Positions 1 to 9,413 of a stretch of 64,000 nucleotides of DNA are shown here, in pieces. Within the stretch, counting starts at the first letter, position 1, and each line of letters begins with the position of its first letter. A model generated the notes under the pieces. It searched no databases. It was not told where the DNA came from and saw nothing but the letters and a program-made list of their open reading frames with translations. The position numbers were made by a program, and so were the translations under genes. The stretch covers positions 1 through 64,000 of the forward strand of contig NZ_JAGSXH010000002.1 of NCBI RefSeq assembly GCF_018283645.1, read 5' to 3'. This DNA is from Actinocrinis puniceicyclus. GTDB taxonomy: Bacteria; Actinomycetota; Actinomycetes; Streptomycetales; Catenulisporaceae.

Positions 1-237
1 GCCGAGGCCCCCGAGCACCTCGCCCTCGCCGGGCGGCTGCGCCTGGCACACCGGCAGGCCTCGCTCGAGGAACTGGGCGCCCTGGCCGAGCCGCCGCTGA
101 CGAAGGACGCGGTGGCCGGACGTATCCGCAGACTGCTGGCTCTGGCCGACCGCCGCGCCGTGGAACTGGGCGTCCCGGGCACCGAGGCGAGCCTGACCCC
201 GGAGCTGTTCGTGGATGCGGGCGTCGGCGCGGACTGA
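1..237 (+). CDS. whiA: WhiA, C-terminal fragment
   Basis: The window opens inside this gene; only the last 78 codons are present, ending in TGA. The residues (AHPxASLEELG-like segment, then [14 protein letters not shown] and a [12 protein letters not shown] tail) are those of the C-terminal helix-turn-helix of WhiA, a DNA-binding protein related to LAGLIDADG homing endonucleases that controls sporulation septation and cell division genes in Streptomyces. Position just upstream of gap-pgk-tpiA is the usual actinobacterial order. The N-terminal endonuclease-like domain lies outside the window. Confidence 0.9.
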   Translation, partial: AEAPEHLALAGRLRLAHRQASLEELGALAEPPLTKDAVAGRIRRLLALADRRAVELGVPGTEASLTPELFVDAGVGAD

Positions 238-329
238 CCGCTCACGACTCTTATTAACGGGCCCACGACCGAATGTCCAACCTGCCGGCGGGCGCACGAT
301 CGCGTTCGAATTTGTTGTTTAGGATCTTG

Positions 330-347
330 TTACCGATAGGTAATACC
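330..347. promoter_or_regulatory. Palindromic site upstream of gap
   Basis: In the 246-bp gap between whiA and gap there is a perfect inverted repeat TTACC-GATA-GGTAA (330-343), overlapping a second small palindrome GGTAATACC (339-347). The surrounding 320-410 stretch is clearly more AT-rich than the window, as expected for a promoter region. A repressor site controlling gap is a reasonable guess; no specific regulator can be named. Confidence 0.35.
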
Positions 348-483
348 AACATCCGGGCCGGTTGGCTTAGTCATCCTTTGCCGCGATAAGTTGGGGTCGT
401 ATCTAAGACGGATATCACCGACACGCCGGGCACGGCAGCGTGCGGATCCGCGCAGCGGCGTGCATGAGCGAGGAGACCGGTTC

Positions 484-1509
484 GTGACGACCCGCGTTGG
501 TATCAATGGCTTCGGCCGCATCGGGCGCAGTTTCTTCCGGGCCGTGGTGGCCTCGGGCGCCGACATCGAGATCGTCGGCATCAACGATCTGGCCAAGCCC
601 GAGATCCTGGCCCACTTCCTCAAGTACGACACCATCCTCGGCCGCTTCCCGGGCACCGTCGAGGCCACGGACGACGCCCTGGTCGTCAATGGCAAGGCGA
701 CCAAGGTGGTCTCGGAGCGCGACCCCGCCGCGCTGCCCTGGAAGGAGCTCGGCGCCGACGTCGTCGTCGAGTCGACCGGCCTGTTCACCAAGGCCGAGGA
801 CGCCCGCAAGCACATCGACGCCGGCGCCCAGAAGGTCATCATCTCCGCCCCGGCCACCGGCGACGACTTCACCGTGGTCATGGGCATCAATGACGACAAG
901 TACGACCCGGCCCGGCATCACGTCATCTCGAACGCCTCCTGCACCACCAACTGCCTGGCCCCGCTGGTCAAGGTGCTGCTGGACGAGTTCGGCATCGAGC
1001 ACGGCCTGATGACCACCATCCACGCGATGACCACCGAGCAGCAGCTGCTCGACCAGATCGCGCTGACCCGCAAGGGCACCATCGATCTGCGCCGCGCCCG
1101 CGCCGCCGGCTCGTCGATCATCCCGACCTCCTCCGGCGCCGCCAAGGCGCTGCCGGTGGTCATCCCCGAGGTCAAGGGCAAGCTGAACGGCTTCGCCTTC
1201 CGCGTGCCGGTCCCGGTCGGCTCGGTCACCGACCTGACCGTGGAGCTGTCCAGGGAGACCACGAAGGAGGAGGTCAACGCCGCGTTCAAGAAGGCCTCCG
1301 AGGAGGGCTCGCTCAAGGGCTACCTGCGCTACACCGAGGACGAGATCGTCTCCTCCGACATCGTCACCGACCCCTCGTCCTGCATCTTCGACTCGAAGCT
1401 GACGCTGGTCCAGGGCACCCAGGTCAAGGTCGTCGGCTGGTACGACAACGAGTGGGGCTACTCGAACCGCATCGTCGACCTGGTCAACTACGTCGGCGCG
1501 CAGCTCTAG
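484..1509 (+). CDS. gap: Glyceraldehyde-3-phosphate dehydrogenase, type I
   Basis: Converts glyceraldehyde 3-phosphate, phosphate and NAD+ to 1,3-bisphosphoglycerate in cytosolic glycolysis. The 341-residue protein is of normal length. It starts with the Rossmann dinucleotide motif [11 protein letters not shown] and carries the active-site SNASCTTNC with catalytic Cys153, plus the C-terminal [11 protein letters not shown] signature. The GTG start at 484 was chosen over upstream codons because an AGGAG ribosome-binding site lies 8 nt before it (471-475) and the protein then begins at the usual residue. It is followed by a strong hairpin and pgk, so gap can be expressed above the rest of the glycolytic operon. 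Confidence 0.97.
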   Translation: MTTRVGINGFGRIGRSFFRAVVASGADIEIVGINDLAKPEILAHFLKYDTILGRFPGTVEATDDALVVNGKATKVVSERDPAALPWKELGADVVVESTGLFTKAEDARKHIDAGAQKVIISAPATGDDFTVVMGINDDKYDPARHHVISNASCTTNCLAPLVKVLLDEFGIEHGLMTTIHAMTTEQQLLDQIALTRKGTIDLRRARAAGSSIIPTSSGAAKALPVVIPEVKGKLNGFAFRVPVPVGSVTDLTVELSRETTKEEVNAAFKKASEEGSLKGYLRYTEDEIVSSDIVTDPSSCIFDSKLTLVQGTQVKVVGWYDNEWGYSNRIVDLVNYVGAQL

Positions 1510-1574
1510 CCGAGCCTTCCCGGCCAGGGCCGTTGTACCCCTTCGCGGTGTGCGCCCCGGCCGGGCCACTTTCC

Positions 1575-1607
1575 GGACCCGCACGACAAAATGAGTCGTG
1601 CGGGTCC
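1575..1607. terminator. Perfect 13-bp hairpin between gap and pgk
   Basis: Arms 1575-1587 and 1595-1607 are exact reverse complements (13 bp) around the 7-nt loop AAAATGA. No T-tract follows, which is common for actinobacterial terminators. Lying inside a glycolytic operon, it probably acts as a partial terminator or 3' stabiliser that raises gap mRNA above pgk-tpiA mRNA. Confidence 0.75.
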
Positions 1608-1635
1608 TGGCATGCGTCCCCACTCAGGAGTAGCG

Positions 1636-2829
1636 ATGAAGACGATTGACGACCTGGAGGTCTCCGGCAAGCGGGTGCTCGTCCGCGCCGACCTCAACGT
1701 GCCGTTGGACGGCACGCGAATCACCGACGACGGCCGGATCCGCGCGTCGGTGCCCACGCTCAAGGCCCTGCTCGAGCGAGGCGCGAAGGTCATCGTGACC
1801 GCGCACCTGGGCCGGCCCAAGGGCGACCCCGAAGGTGACAGGAAGTACTCGCTCGCCCCGGTCGCGGTGCGGCTCGGCGAACTGCTCGGCAAGCCGGTCG
1901 CCTTCGCCGCCGACACCGTCGGCGAGTCGGCCGCCGCCACCGTCGCCGCGCTGAAGGACGGCGAGATCGCGCTGCTGGAGAACGTGCGGTTCAACCCGGC
2001 CGAGACCAGCAAGGACTCCGTCGCGCGCGGCAGGTTCGCCGACCAGCTCGCGCAGCTGGCCGACCTGTTCGTCTCCGACGGCTTCGGCGCGGTGCACCGC
2101 CGGCACGCCTCGGTCTACGACGTCGCCGAGGACCTGCCCAACGCGGCCGGCTACCTGATCACCAAGGAGCTGGACGTCCTCAAGCGGCTGACCGAGGACG
2201 TCGAGCGGCCGTACGCGGTGGTGCTCGGCGGCTCGAAGGTCTCCGACAAGCTCGGGGTCATCGACAACCTGCTGGACAAGGCCGACCGGATCCTGATCGG
2301 CGGCGGCATGGTCTTCACCTTCCTCAAGGCCCAGGGCCACGAGGTCGGCAAGTCCCTGCTGGAAGAGGACCAGCTGGAGACCGTGGCCGGCTACCTGGAG
2401 CGGGCCAAGGACAGCGGCGTGGAGATCGTGCTGCCGGTGGACATCGTCGCCGCGAGCGCGTTCGCCGCCGACGCCGAGCACGAGGTCGTCGCCGCGGACG
2501 CCATCCCGGCCGACCGGATGGGCCTGGACATCGGCCCGGAGTCCGGCAAGTTGTTCGCCGCGAAGCTCGCCGGCACCAAGACCGTGTTCTGGAACGGCCC
2601 GATGGGTGTGTTCGAGATGGAGCCGTACGCCGGCGGCACCCGCGCGCTCGCGCAGGCCCTGATCGACTCGGGCGCCTTCACCGTGGTCGGCGGCGGCGAC
2701 TCGGCCGCGGCGGTGCGCACCCTCGGCTTCGACGAGGCGGCCTTCGGCCACATCTCGACCGGCGGCGGCGCGTCGCTGGAATACCTTGAGGGCAAAGCGC
2801 TGCCCGGCATCACCGTCCTGGAAGGCTGA
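1636..2829 (+). CDS. pgk: Phosphoglycerate kinase
   Basis: Transfers the acyl phosphate of 1,3-bisphosphoglycerate to ADP, giving ATP and 3-phosphoglycerate. The 397 residues match the usual monomeric enzyme. Visible motifs are the N-terminal [10 protein letters not shown], the substrate-binding HLGRPKG, the hinge region, and the C-terminal nucleotide-loop GGGDSAAAV with the [13 protein letters not shown] signature. The ATG at 1636 is preceded by CAGGAG five bases upstream; an earlier in-frame ATG at 1591 falls in the loop of the preceding hairpin and is unlikely. tpiA follows after 3 bp. Confidence 0.97.
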   Translation: MKTIDDLEVSGKRVLVRADLNVPLDGTRITDDGRIRASVPTLKALLERGAKVIVTAHLGRPKGDPEGDRKYSLAPVAVRLGELLGKPVAFAADTVGESAAATVAALKDGEIALLENVRFNPAETSKDSVARGRFADQLAQLADLFVSDGFGAVHRRHASVYDVAEDLPNAAGYLITKELDVLKRLTEDVERPYAVVLGGSKVSDKLGVIDNLLDKADRILIGGGMVFTFLKAQGHEVGKSLLEEDQLETVAGYLERAKDSGVEIVLPVDIVAASAFAADAEHEVVAADAIPADRMGLDIGPESGKLFAAKLAGTKTVFWNGPMGVFEMEPYAGGTRALAQALIDSGAFTVVGGGDSAAAVRTLGFDEAAFGHISTGGGASLEYLEGKALPGITVLEG

Positions 2830-2832
2830 CCC

Positions 2833-3624
2833 GTGGCAGACTCGCGCACCGCGCTGATGGCCGGCAACTGGAAGATGAACCTCAATCACTTCGAGGCCAT
2901 CGCGCACGTCCAGAAGCTCGCCTTCTCGCTCACCGACAAGGACTACGCCGCGGTCGAGGTCGCGGTGCTCACCCCGTTCACCGATCTGCGCTCCGTGCAG
3001 ACCCTGGTCGACGGCGACAAGCTGAAGATCAAGTACGGCGCGCAGGACGTCTCCCGGCACGCCGCCGGGGCGTACACCGGTGAGGTCTCGGCCGCGATGC
3101 TCGCCAAGCTCGGCTGCTCCTACGTCGTCGTCGGCCATTCCGAGCGGCGCCAGCACCACGCGGAGAGCGACGAGCTGGTCGCGGCCAAGGCGAAGGCCGC
3201 GCTCGGCAGCGGCGTCAGCCCGATCGTGTGCGTCGGCGAGGGCCTGGACGTGCGCAAGGCCGGCGGGCACGTCGCCTACACGCTCGCGCAGCTCGACGGT
3301 TCGCTCGCGGGCCTGACCGCGGCGCAGGTCGAGCAGAGCGTGATCGCCTACGAGCCGGTGTGGGCGATCGGCACCGGCGAGGTGGCCACCCCGGCCGACG
3401 CGCAGGAGGTCATCGGCGCGATCCGGGTCCGGCTCGCGGAAAGTTTCGGCGAGCAGACCGCCGCCAAGGTCCGCATCCTCTACGGCGGCTCGGTGAAGGG
3501 CTCGAACGCCGCGGGGATCATGGCCGAGGCGGACATCGACGGCGCCCTGATCGGCGGGGCCTCGCTGGACGCCGAGGACTTCGTGCGGATCGTGCGCTAC
3601 CGGGACCAGGCCGTCAACTCCTGA
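2833..3624 (+). CDS. tpiA: Triosephosphate isomerase
   Basis: Interconverts dihydroxyacetone phosphate and glyceraldehyde 3-phosphate. The 263-residue TIM barrel carries the three catalytic residues in their motifs: Lys14 in GNWKMN, His102 in VVGHSERR and Glu174 in [11 protein letters not shown]; the phosphate-binding YGGSVKGSN is near the C terminus. Its GTG start is only 3 bp past pgk, with a GGAAGG ribosome-binding site inside the last pgk codons, so the two genes are co-transcribed and probably translationally linked. Confidence 0.97.
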   Translation: MADSRTALMAGNWKMNLNHFEAIAHVQKLAFSLTDKDYAAVEVAVLTPFTDLRSVQTLVDGDKLKIKYGAQDVSRHAAGAYTGEVSAAMLAKLGCSYVVVGHSERRQHHAESDELVAAKAKAALGSGVSPIVCVGEGLDVRKAGGHVAYTLAQLDGSLAGLTAAQVEQSVIAYEPVWAIGTGEVATPADAQEVIGAIRVRLAESFGEQTAAKVRILYGGSVKGSNAAGIMAEADIDGALIGGASLDAEDFVRIVRYRDQAVNS

Positions 3625-3761
3625 ACCGCGCGGTCCGCGCCGACGGGAGCGCAGCGTTCACCACTGGTCTGCGGGGACGGGGGACGGGTAAGCTCAGGCC
3701 CGGCCCCCGCGCCCCCGCAACATAGCCTGCTCAGCTGATGTAGTAGAGAGAAGAACCGCAC

Positions 3762-3992
3762 GTGGTCGTCGCACTGGAGATCGTTCTCGCCGTCACCAGC
3801 CTGCTGCTGATCGTCTTCGTCCTGCTGCACAAGGGCAAGGGCGGCGGCCTGTCCGACATGTTCGGCGGCGGCTTCACCTCGCAGCACGGCGGTTCGTCGG
3901 TGGTGGAGAAGAACCTCGACCGGATCACCATCGTCCTGGCGGTGCTCTGGCTCGCCGCGATCGTCGGTCTGGGGATCATCTACAAGCCGTGA
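3762..3992 (+). CDS. secG: Preprotein translocase subunit SecG
   Basis: Small accessory subunit of the SecYEG channel in the cytoplasmic membrane. The 76-residue product has two hydrophobic segments (about residues 3-22 and 53-73) separated by the glycine-rich cytoplasmic loop KGKGGGLSDMFGGG, which is diagnostic of the family. GTG start with a GAGAGAAGA purine stretch about 9 nt upstream. Its place right after tpiA is conserved across actinobacteria. A 137-bp spacer after tpiA leaves room for its own promoter. Confidence 0.95.
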   Translation: MVVALEIVLAVTSLLLIVFVLLHKGKGGGLSDMFGGGFTSQHGGSSVVEKNLDRITIVLAVLWLAAIVGLGIIYKP

Positions 3993-4007
3993 TCGTCGCC
4001 GCGCCGC

Positions 4008-4029
4008 GGCGGGCCGCCACGCGGCCGCC
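4008..4029. terminator. GC-rich hairpin after secG
   Basis: GGCGGGCC (4008-4015) pairs with GGCCGCC (4023-4029) with one bulged G around a 7-nt loop, 16 bp past the secG stop codon. It has no T-tract. It probably ends the gap-secG transcription unit before the separately regulated rbpA. Confidence 0.5.
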
Positions 4030-4143
4030 GGCCGCGCCGCGCACCGACTGACGCGCCGTCATCCGCTCAGCCTGGGGGCTTGCGTTCTCCAGATTGGGTG
4101 ACGGCGCGTAATATTGTCGGAGATATGCAGGTCCCGTTCGGCT

Positions 4144-4170
4144 GGAACCGGGACGACCCCCGTACACGTC
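4144..4170 (+). promoter_or_regulatory. Possible ECF-type promoter of rbpA
   Basis: GGAAC (4144-4148) and CGTC (4167-4170) are separated by 18 bp. This resembles stress-sigma promoters; in Streptomyces rbpA is known to be under the thiol-stress sigma factor SigR, whose elements are GGAAT and GTT at the same spacing. The match here is imperfect and the site is about 75 bp before the start codon. Treat as a candidate only. Confidence 0.25.
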
Positions 4171-4244
4171 TCCGCTTTCACTCGTACACTGGTGCATCGC
4201 GCACCGTACGGGGGCGAGGATCGATCCTGTCAGGGAGACGAACA

Positions 4245-4580
4245 GTGGCTAGTGGCAACGCGATTCGCGGAAGTCGGGTCGGCGCCGGACCGATGGGGGA
4301 AGCCGAACGCGGGGAGACGGCCCCACGGATCTGGATAAGCTTCTACTGCTGCAACGGCCATGAGACCAAGCCCAGCTTCGCGTCCGAGGCACAGATCCCG
4401 GACACCTGGGATTGCCCCCGCTGCGGCTTCCCCGCCGGTCCGGACCCGGAGAACCCGCCCGCACCGCCGCGCACCGAGCCGTACAAGACGCACCTGGCGT
4501 ACGTGCGCGAGCGCCGCTCTGACGAGGACGGCGAGGCGATCCTGGCCGAGGCGCTGGCGAAGCTGCGCGGCGAGGCCTGA
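4245..4580 (+). CDS. rbpA: RNA polymerase-binding protein RbpA
   Basis: Actinobacteria-specific transcription factor that binds the principal sigma factor and the RNA polymerase beta subunit and stabilises open promoter complexes. The 111-residue protein begins MASGNAIRGSRVGAGPMGEAERG, has the zinc-site region WDCPRCGFPAG, the basic linker and the sigma-interacting helix KTHLAYVRERR near the C terminus. The usual N-terminal Zn-site cysteine appears in the FYCCNGHE segment. GTG at 4245 is preceded by AGGGAG; upstream in-frame starts would add residues absent from the family. Confidence 0.96.
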   Translation: MASGNAIRGSRVGAGPMGEAERGETAPRIWISFYCCNGHETKPSFASEAQIPDTWDCPRCGFPAGPDPENPPAPPRTEPYKTHLAYVRERRSDEDGEAILAEALAKLRGEA

Positions 4581-4645
4581 GCCCGGGACGCACCCGGCCT
4601 TCGCCGGCGCCGCCGGTGAGATCCCGCCGTCGGTAAGATCCAGTC

Positions 4646-5785
4646 GTGAACGACGTCCTGAGCAACTTCCAGATGTTCCTGGACCGCGAGGCATCCAAAT
4701 CATCGCCGCTGTACGCCGCGCTGACCGCGCTGGTGTCCCGGCAGTTGCAGGAGAGCGGCCCGATCGGGCAGGTCCTGGCCGCTGCCGCGCAGCGGCAGCG
4801 CATCCCCAACCTGCTGTTCGCGGCCGTGCAACGGGCCCTGTTCGACGAGCCGCAGGACGATCTGGCGGCCTACTACCCGTCTCTGGGCGGTTCACGCGCC
4901 CCGGACGACGAACTTGCCGCGGTGTTCACCCGGTTCGTGCTGGAACACCGCGAGCCGATCGAGCAGGCGCTGGCCACCCGGGAGACACAGACCAACGAGG
5001 CGCTGCGCGCGGCGCAGCTGTTTCCGGCCTTCGGCTGGGCACAGGCGTGCACACGCCGTCCGCTGGGCCTGATCGAGGTCGGCACCAGCGCGGGACTGCT
5101 GCTGCACGTCGACCGGTACGCGTATGCGTACACCTTCGAGGACGGACGTGAGTTCGCCGCGGGGGAGGCCAGCGCGGAGGGGGTTCCGGTGCTGCGCTGC
5201 GCGGTCGACGGGCCACCCGAGCAGGCCGCGAAGGCCCTCGGACCGTTCGTGGGCAAGGAACTGCGCGTCGCCTCGCGGGTCGGCCTCGACCTCAATCCGC
5301 TGGATCCGGCCGACCCACAGGCGCGCGCGTGGCTGGAAGCGCTCGTATGGCCGGAGCACGCCGAACGGCGGGCGCGCCTGCGCGCGGCGCTGGACCACGC
5401 GGCGCGCCGGCCGGTGCGGCTGCGCAAAGGCGACGCGTTGCGCATTCTGCCGGATGCGGTCGAGGGCGTCGCGGCCAACGCGATTCCGTGCGTCTTCGTC
5501 TCCAATTCGCTGGCGCATTGGACGCCCGAGGGGCGCACCGCCCTGGTCGCGCTGGTCCGGCGCCTCGGCGCGCGCCGCGACCTGGTCTGCATCGTCAAGG
5601 AGGGATATGCGAGCGGTCTCGGCCTGTTCACGGATCGGCCCGACGACCCGCCCGCGGGTGATCGCCGGCCATACGAAGTGCTCGGGGCCGCGGTGTTCCT
5701 CGGCGGCCGGGAGCAACTCTTCCGCCTCGGCTCCGCGGGTTTGCACGGGGTGAATCTGCACTGGGCGCCGGCGCCGGTCGGTTGA
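4646..5785 (+). CDS. DUF2332 family protein
   Basis: A 379-residue protein of the DUF2332 family, widespread in actinobacteria and of unproven function. Family features seen are the N-terminal helical part, the segment EVGTSAGLLLHVDRYAY near residue 132 and the later RVGLDLNPLD. EVGTSAGL resembles the glycine-rich motif I of Rossmann-type methyltransferases, so S-adenosylmethionine binding is possible; this is inference. It begins with GTG and weak Shine-Dalgarno signals, 65 bp after rbpA, and ends facing the pgl operon. In Streptomyces this interval usually holds other genes. Confidence 0.8.
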   Translation: MNDVLSNFQMFLDREASKSSPLYAALTALVSRQLQESGPIGQVLAAAAQRQRIPNLLFAAVQRALFDEPQDDLAAYYPSLGGSRAPDDELAAVFTRFVLEHREPIEQALATRETQTNEALRAAQLFPAFGWAQACTRRPLGLIEVGTSAGLLLHVDRYAYAYTFEDGREFAAGEASAEGVPVLRCAVDGPPEQAAKALGPFVGKELRVASRVGLDLNPLDPADPQARAWLEALVWPEHAERRARLRAALDHAARRPVRLRKGDALRILPDAVEGVAANAIPCVFVSNSLAHWTPEGRTALVALVRRLGARRDLVCIVKEGYASGLGLFTDRPDDPPAGDRRPYEVLGAAVFLGGREQLFRLGSAGLHGVNLHWAPAPVG

Positions 5786-5846
5786 GCCCTCCCGCGCGGG
5801 AGCACCCTCCGGCCGGCCCGGAGGACGGGCCCGCGCGCGCTCTAAA

Positions 5847-5881
5847 GCGTCGCGCGCCCGAACTGACCGGGGGCGCGACGC
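5847..5881. terminator. Bidirectional terminator between DUF2332 gene and pgl
   Basis: The arms 5847-5859 and 5869-5881 pair over nine outer base pairs (GCGTCGCGC with GCGCGACGC), then CCC with GGG after one G-G mismatch, around a 9-nt loop. It sits midway between two convergent genes, so it can stop transcription from both sides. Confidence 0.7.
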
Positions 5882-5938
5882 ATATCCTCCTGCCGGCCTG
5901 CCTTGAGATGGTCCCAGGACTTCACCGGCCGCCGGCCG

Positions 5939-6730
5939 TCACGGCGAGGCGGGCCGGTTCAGCCCCGGCGGCAGGTCAGCGGCGCAGGCACGGTCCAGGA
6001 GCCACAGCGTCCTGACATGGCCCAGGGCCCCGGCCGCGGGCACCTGCACCCGGCCGCCGCCGGAAAGCGCCATGTGCGCTGCCGCAGCCTTCTCGCCCCC
6101 GGCCGCCACGACCCACACCTCGCGGGCGCTCTGGATCGTGCGGAAGGTGAACGAGAGCCGGTTCGGCGGCGGCTTGGGGGAGTTGTGCACCGCGATGACC
6201 GACGGCTCTTCCTCGTAGACGCCCGGATGCTCGGGGAACAGCGACGCGACATGGCCGTCGGGCCCCATGCCGAACAGCTCCACGTCGAAGTCCGGCACGT
6301 CGCTGTCCGGCCCGGCGAAACGCGCCAGATCCGCCGCGTACCGCTGCGCCGCCGCCTCCAGGTCGTCGCCGTCGGGACCGTCGGACGCGGGCATCGCGTG
6401 CACGAACGCGGCGTCGAGTTCCAGCTTGTCGAGCAAAGCCCTGCGCGCCTGGGTGACGTTGCGTTCCGGGTCGCCCTCGGGCAGGAAGCGCTCGTCGCTC
6501 CACCACAGGTGGACCCGTTTCCAGTCGACGGCCACCCGCGCGGGCAGTTCCGCGACCGCGGCCAGCGAGCCGATGCCGACCGAGCCGCCGGTCAGCGCGA
6601 GGTGCGCGTGGTCCTTCGCGGCCAGCACGTCCACCAGTTTCGTCACCAGCCGCGCCGCCACGGCCTGAGCCAGGAGCGGCGCGTCGCGGTGGACGATGAG
6701 CTCGCGGGTCGCCCCGGCACGCCCGCCCAC
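5939..6730 (-). CDS. pgl: 6-phosphogluconolactonase
   Basis: Hydrolyses 6-phosphogluconolactone to 6-phosphogluconate, step two of the oxidative pentose phosphate pathway. The 263-residue protein has the SugI/GlmB-type motifs LALTGGSVG near the N terminus, VHLWWSDERFLP, and FGMGPDGHVASLFPEHP. It is the last gene of the tkt-tal-zwf-opcA-pgl operon. GTG at 6730 gives the usual N terminus; a TTG at 6739 that overlaps the opcA stop codon is closer to the AAGGGGG ribosome-binding site and would add three residues. Confidence 0.93.
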   Translation of the reverse strand: MGGRAGATRELIVHRDAPLLAQAVAARLVTKLVDVLAAKDHAHLALTGGSVGIGSLAAVAELPARVAVDWKRVHLWWSDERFLPEGDPERNVTQARRALLDKLELDAAFVHAMPASDGPDGDDLEAAAQRYAADLARFAGPDSDVPDFDVELFGMGPDGHVASLFPEHPGVYEEEPSVIAVHNSPKPPPNRLSFTFRTIQSAREVWVVAAGGEKAAAAHMALSGGGRVQVPAAGALGHVRTLWLLDRACAADLPPGLNRPASP

Positions 6731-6735
6731 GGCAG

Positions 6736-7779
6736 TCAAGACGCCCCCTTGCCCGTACCGTCCACGGATGCGCCCCGCTTGCCCTTCGCAACCGCCGCGG
6801 CCGGGCTCGGTTCGCCCGGCGCAGCGGCCTCCCGGGTCTTCTGCACCGTCGGGCCGCCGACCTTCAGCGGCTCGGTGAACGGCACGTCGATGTCCTTGAG
6901 CAGCTTGGCGTACACGTCGTCCGGGTCGAGGCGGCGAAGTTCCTCGGCGATCAGCTCGGCGGTCTCCCGCCGCTTGAGCGCGACCGGGCGGTCCGGCTGG
7001 CCCGGCACCGAGAGCGTGGCCAGTTCGCCGTCGGGTCGGGTCAGCGCGATCGGCCCGTCCGGCGTCATCAGCTCGACGCCGGTGATTCCGGGACCTTCGT
7101 CCGCGGTCCGGCTCACCGGCACGCCCAGCCGCTGGCGCAGCCAGATCGCCAGCACCCGGGCCGAGGGGTTGCCCTCCTCGCCGGAGACGGCGGCGCCGGT
7201 GATCTTGCGCGGGAACTGGTCGAGCGCGGCCGCGAGCATGGAGCGCCACGGGGTCAGCCGGGTCCAGGACAGGTCCGTGTCGCCGGGACTGTACCCGGCG
7301 GCGCGCACACGCAGTTTGTCCATCGGCTTGTGGTACTCGGCCGCGTCGGTGATGCGCCGCTGCGCGAACCGGCCCAGCGGGTCGTCCTTGGGCGTTTCCG
7401 GGCCCTCGTCGGGCCACCAGGTCACCACCGGCACGTCCGGCAGCAGCAGCGGCATCACGACCGCGTCGGCATGAGCGGACAGCTCGCCGTAGAGCCGCAG
7501 CACGATGACCTCGCCCGGGCCCGTGTCATCCCCGACGCGGACCTCGGCGTCGAGCCGGGTGCGGGCCACCTCGGGGCGGGCCACCGCGACGATGATGCGC
7601 GCCGGGTGCTCGCGCGCCGCCTGGCTGGCGGCCTTCATCGCGTCGTAGTGGTGCCGCTCCTCCGTGGAGACGATGAGGGTGAGCACCGCGCCGGTGGTGG
7701 GCGAACCGGCCCGGCGGCGCGCCTGCACCAGGGTCGCGCCGATCTTGCTGGCGCTGGTGTCGGTCAGGTCGATGATCAT
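6736..7779 (-). CDS. opcA: Glucose-6-phosphate dehydrogenase assembly protein OpcA
   Basis: OpcA is an allosteric partner needed for full activity of glucose-6-phosphate dehydrogenase in actinobacteria and cyanobacteria. The 347-residue protein begins MIIDLTDT and shows the family segments VVTWWPDEGP and DLSWTRLTPWRSMLA. Its ATG overlaps the zwf stop codon by 4 bp (ATGA), so the two subunits are translationally coupled. The C terminus (about the last 45 residues) is a low-complexity Ala/Lys/Gly tail that is longer than needed for the fold. Confidence 0.93.
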   Translation of the reverse strand: MIIDLTDTSASKIGATLVQARRRAGSPTTGAVLTLIVSTEERHHYDAMKAASQAAREHPARIIVAVARPEVARTRLDAEVRVGDDTGPGEVIVLRLYGELSAHADAVVMPLLLPDVPVVTWWPDEGPETPKDDPLGRFAQRRITDAAEYHKPMDKLRVRAAGYSPGDTDLSWTRLTPWRSMLAAALDQFPRKITGAAVSGEEGNPSARVLAIWLRQRLGVPVSRTADEGPGITGVELMTPDGPIALTRPDGELATLSVPGQPDRPVALKRRETAELIAEELRRLDPDDVYAKLLKDIDVPFTEPLKVGGPTVQKTREAAAPGEPSPAAAVAKGKRGASVDGTGKGAS

Positions 7780-9413
7780 GGCCTTCTCCAGCAGCGTCCG
7801 TCGCGGTCCAGCATCTCGTCCGCCTCCGCCGGGCCCCAGGTGCCGGCCTCGTACTGCGCGGGTTTGCCGTGCGAGGCCCAGTACTCCTCGATCGGGTCGA
7901 GGATCTGCCAGCCCAGCTCGACCTCCTCCAGCCGCGGGAACAGCGGCGGGTCGCCGAGCAGCACGTCCAGGATGAGCCGCTCGTACGCCTCGGGGGAGGA
8001 CTCGGTGAACGCCTCGCCGTACTGGAAGTCCATCGACACGTCGCGCACCTCCATCGAGGTGCCAGGGACCTTCGAGCCGAAGCGCACCGTCACGCCCTCG
8101 TCCGGCTGCACCCGGATGACCAGCGCGTTCTGACCCAGTTCCTCGGTCATGGTGGCGGTGAACGGCAGGTGCGGGGCGCGCTGGAAGACCACCGCGATCT
8201 CGGTGACGCGCCGTCCGAGCCGCTTGCCGGTGCGCAGGTAGAACGGCACCCCGGCCCAGCGGCGGGTGTCGATCTCCAGCTTGATCGCCGCGTAGGTGTC
8301 GGTGATGGAGTCCTTGGCGATGCCGTCCTCGTCGAGGAACCCGATCACCTTCTCGCCGCCCTGCCAGCCCTTGGCGTACTGGCCGCGCACCGTGTGCGCG
8401 CCCAGGTCCTCGGGCAACTGCACCGCGGAGAGCACCTTGACCTTCTCGGTGAAGATGGCGTCCGCGTCGAAGGAGGTGGGCTCCTCCATCGCGGTCAGCG
8501 CCATCAACTGGAGAAGGTGGTTCTGGATCACGTCGCGGGCCGCGCCGATGCCGTCGTAGTAGCCCGCGCGCCCCCCGATGCCGATGTCCTCGGCCATGGT
8601 GATCTGCACGTGGTCGACGTAGTTGCGGTTCCAGATCGGCTCGTACATCTCGTTGGCGAAGCGCAGCGCCAGGATGTTCTGCACCGTCTCCTTGCCGAGG
8701 TAGTGGTCGATGCGGAAGACCGAACGGGGCGCGAAGACGTCGTTGACGACCTTGTTGAGCTCCTTGGCGCTGGCCAGGTCGTGCCCGAACGGCTTCTCGA
8801 TGATCACCCGGCGCCAGGTGTTCTCCCCGCCCTCGGCCAGGCCGGACTCCTTGAGCTGGCGCACCACGCCGGGGAAGAACTTCGGCGGGACCGACAGGTA
8901 GAAGGCGTGGTTGCCGTTGGTGCCGCGCAACCGGTCCAGCTCGTCGATGGTCTCCCTGAGCTTCTCGAACGCGGCCTGGTCGCCGAACTCGCCGGGCACG
9001 AAACGGAAGCCCTCGGCCAGCTGCTTCCACACCTCGTCGCGGAAGGGCGTGCGCGCGTGCTCCTTGACCGCGTCGTAGACCACCTGCGCGAAGTCCTGGT
9101 TCTCCCAGTCCCGGCGGGCGAATCCGACCAGGGCGAAGCCCGGGGGCAGCAGCCCCCGGTTGGCCAGATCGTAGATCGCGGGCATCAGCTTCTTGCGGGA
9201 CAGGTCGCCGGTCACCCCGAAGATCACCAGGCCACAGGGCCCTGCGATGCGCGGCAGGCGCCGGTCCTGGGCGTCCCGCAGCGGATTGGACCAGTCGGTG
9301 CCGGCGTGCTCCTGCGCGCTCATCAGCCGGCGGGCGACCGAGTCGCCGAAGCCGCCGCGGGCCGCGTCCGCGGCGGCGCCCACGGTCGCGCTGCTGGGGG
9401 GCTGCGCGCTCAC
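7776..9413 (-). CDS. zwf: Glucose-6-phosphate 1-dehydrogenase
   Basis: Oxidises glucose 6-phosphate to 6-phosphogluconolactone with NADP+, the entry to the oxidative pentose phosphate pathway. In 545 residues it shows the nucleotide-binding [14 protein letters not shown], the [10 protein letters not shown] segment and the active-site RIDHYLGKE. The GTG start overlaps the tal stop codon (GTGA at 9410-9413). A second possible start lies about 30 residues in ([11 protein letters not shown]); the first part is Ala-rich and not conserved, so the shorter form cannot be ruled out. Confidence 0.96.
   Translation of the reverse strand: MSAQPPSSATVGAAADAARGGFGDSVARRLMSAQEHAGTDWSNPLRDAQDRRLPRIAGPCGLVIFGVTGDLSRKKLMPAIYDLANRGLLPPGFALVGFARRDWENQDFAQVVYDAVKEHARTPFRDEVWKQLAEGFRFVPGEFGDQAAFEKLRETIDELDRLRGTNGNHAFYLSVPPKFFPGVVRQLKESGLAEGGENTWRRVIIEKPFGHDLASAKELNKVVNDVFAPRSVFRIDHYLGKETVQNILALRFANEMYEPIWNRNYVDHVQITMAEDIGIGGRAGYYDGIGAARDVIQNHLLQLMALTAMEEPTSFDADAIFTEKVKVLSAVQLPEDLGAHTVRGQYAKGWQGGEKVIGFLDEDGIAKDSITDTYAAIKLEIDTRRWAGVPFYLRTGKRLGRRVTEIAVVFQRAPHLPFTATMTEELGQNALVIRVQPDEGVTVRFGSKVPGTSMEVRDVSMDFQYGEAFTESSPEAYERLILDVLLGDPPLFPRLEEVELGWQILDPIEEYWASHGKPAQYEAGTWGPAEADEMLDRDGRCWRRP

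Noticed and set aside
415-1623. A 402-codon minus-strand frame across gap
   Set aside because: Mirror frame of a clearly recognised gene; composition is Asp/Gly/Val-rich repeats typical of antisense frames in GC-rich DNA.
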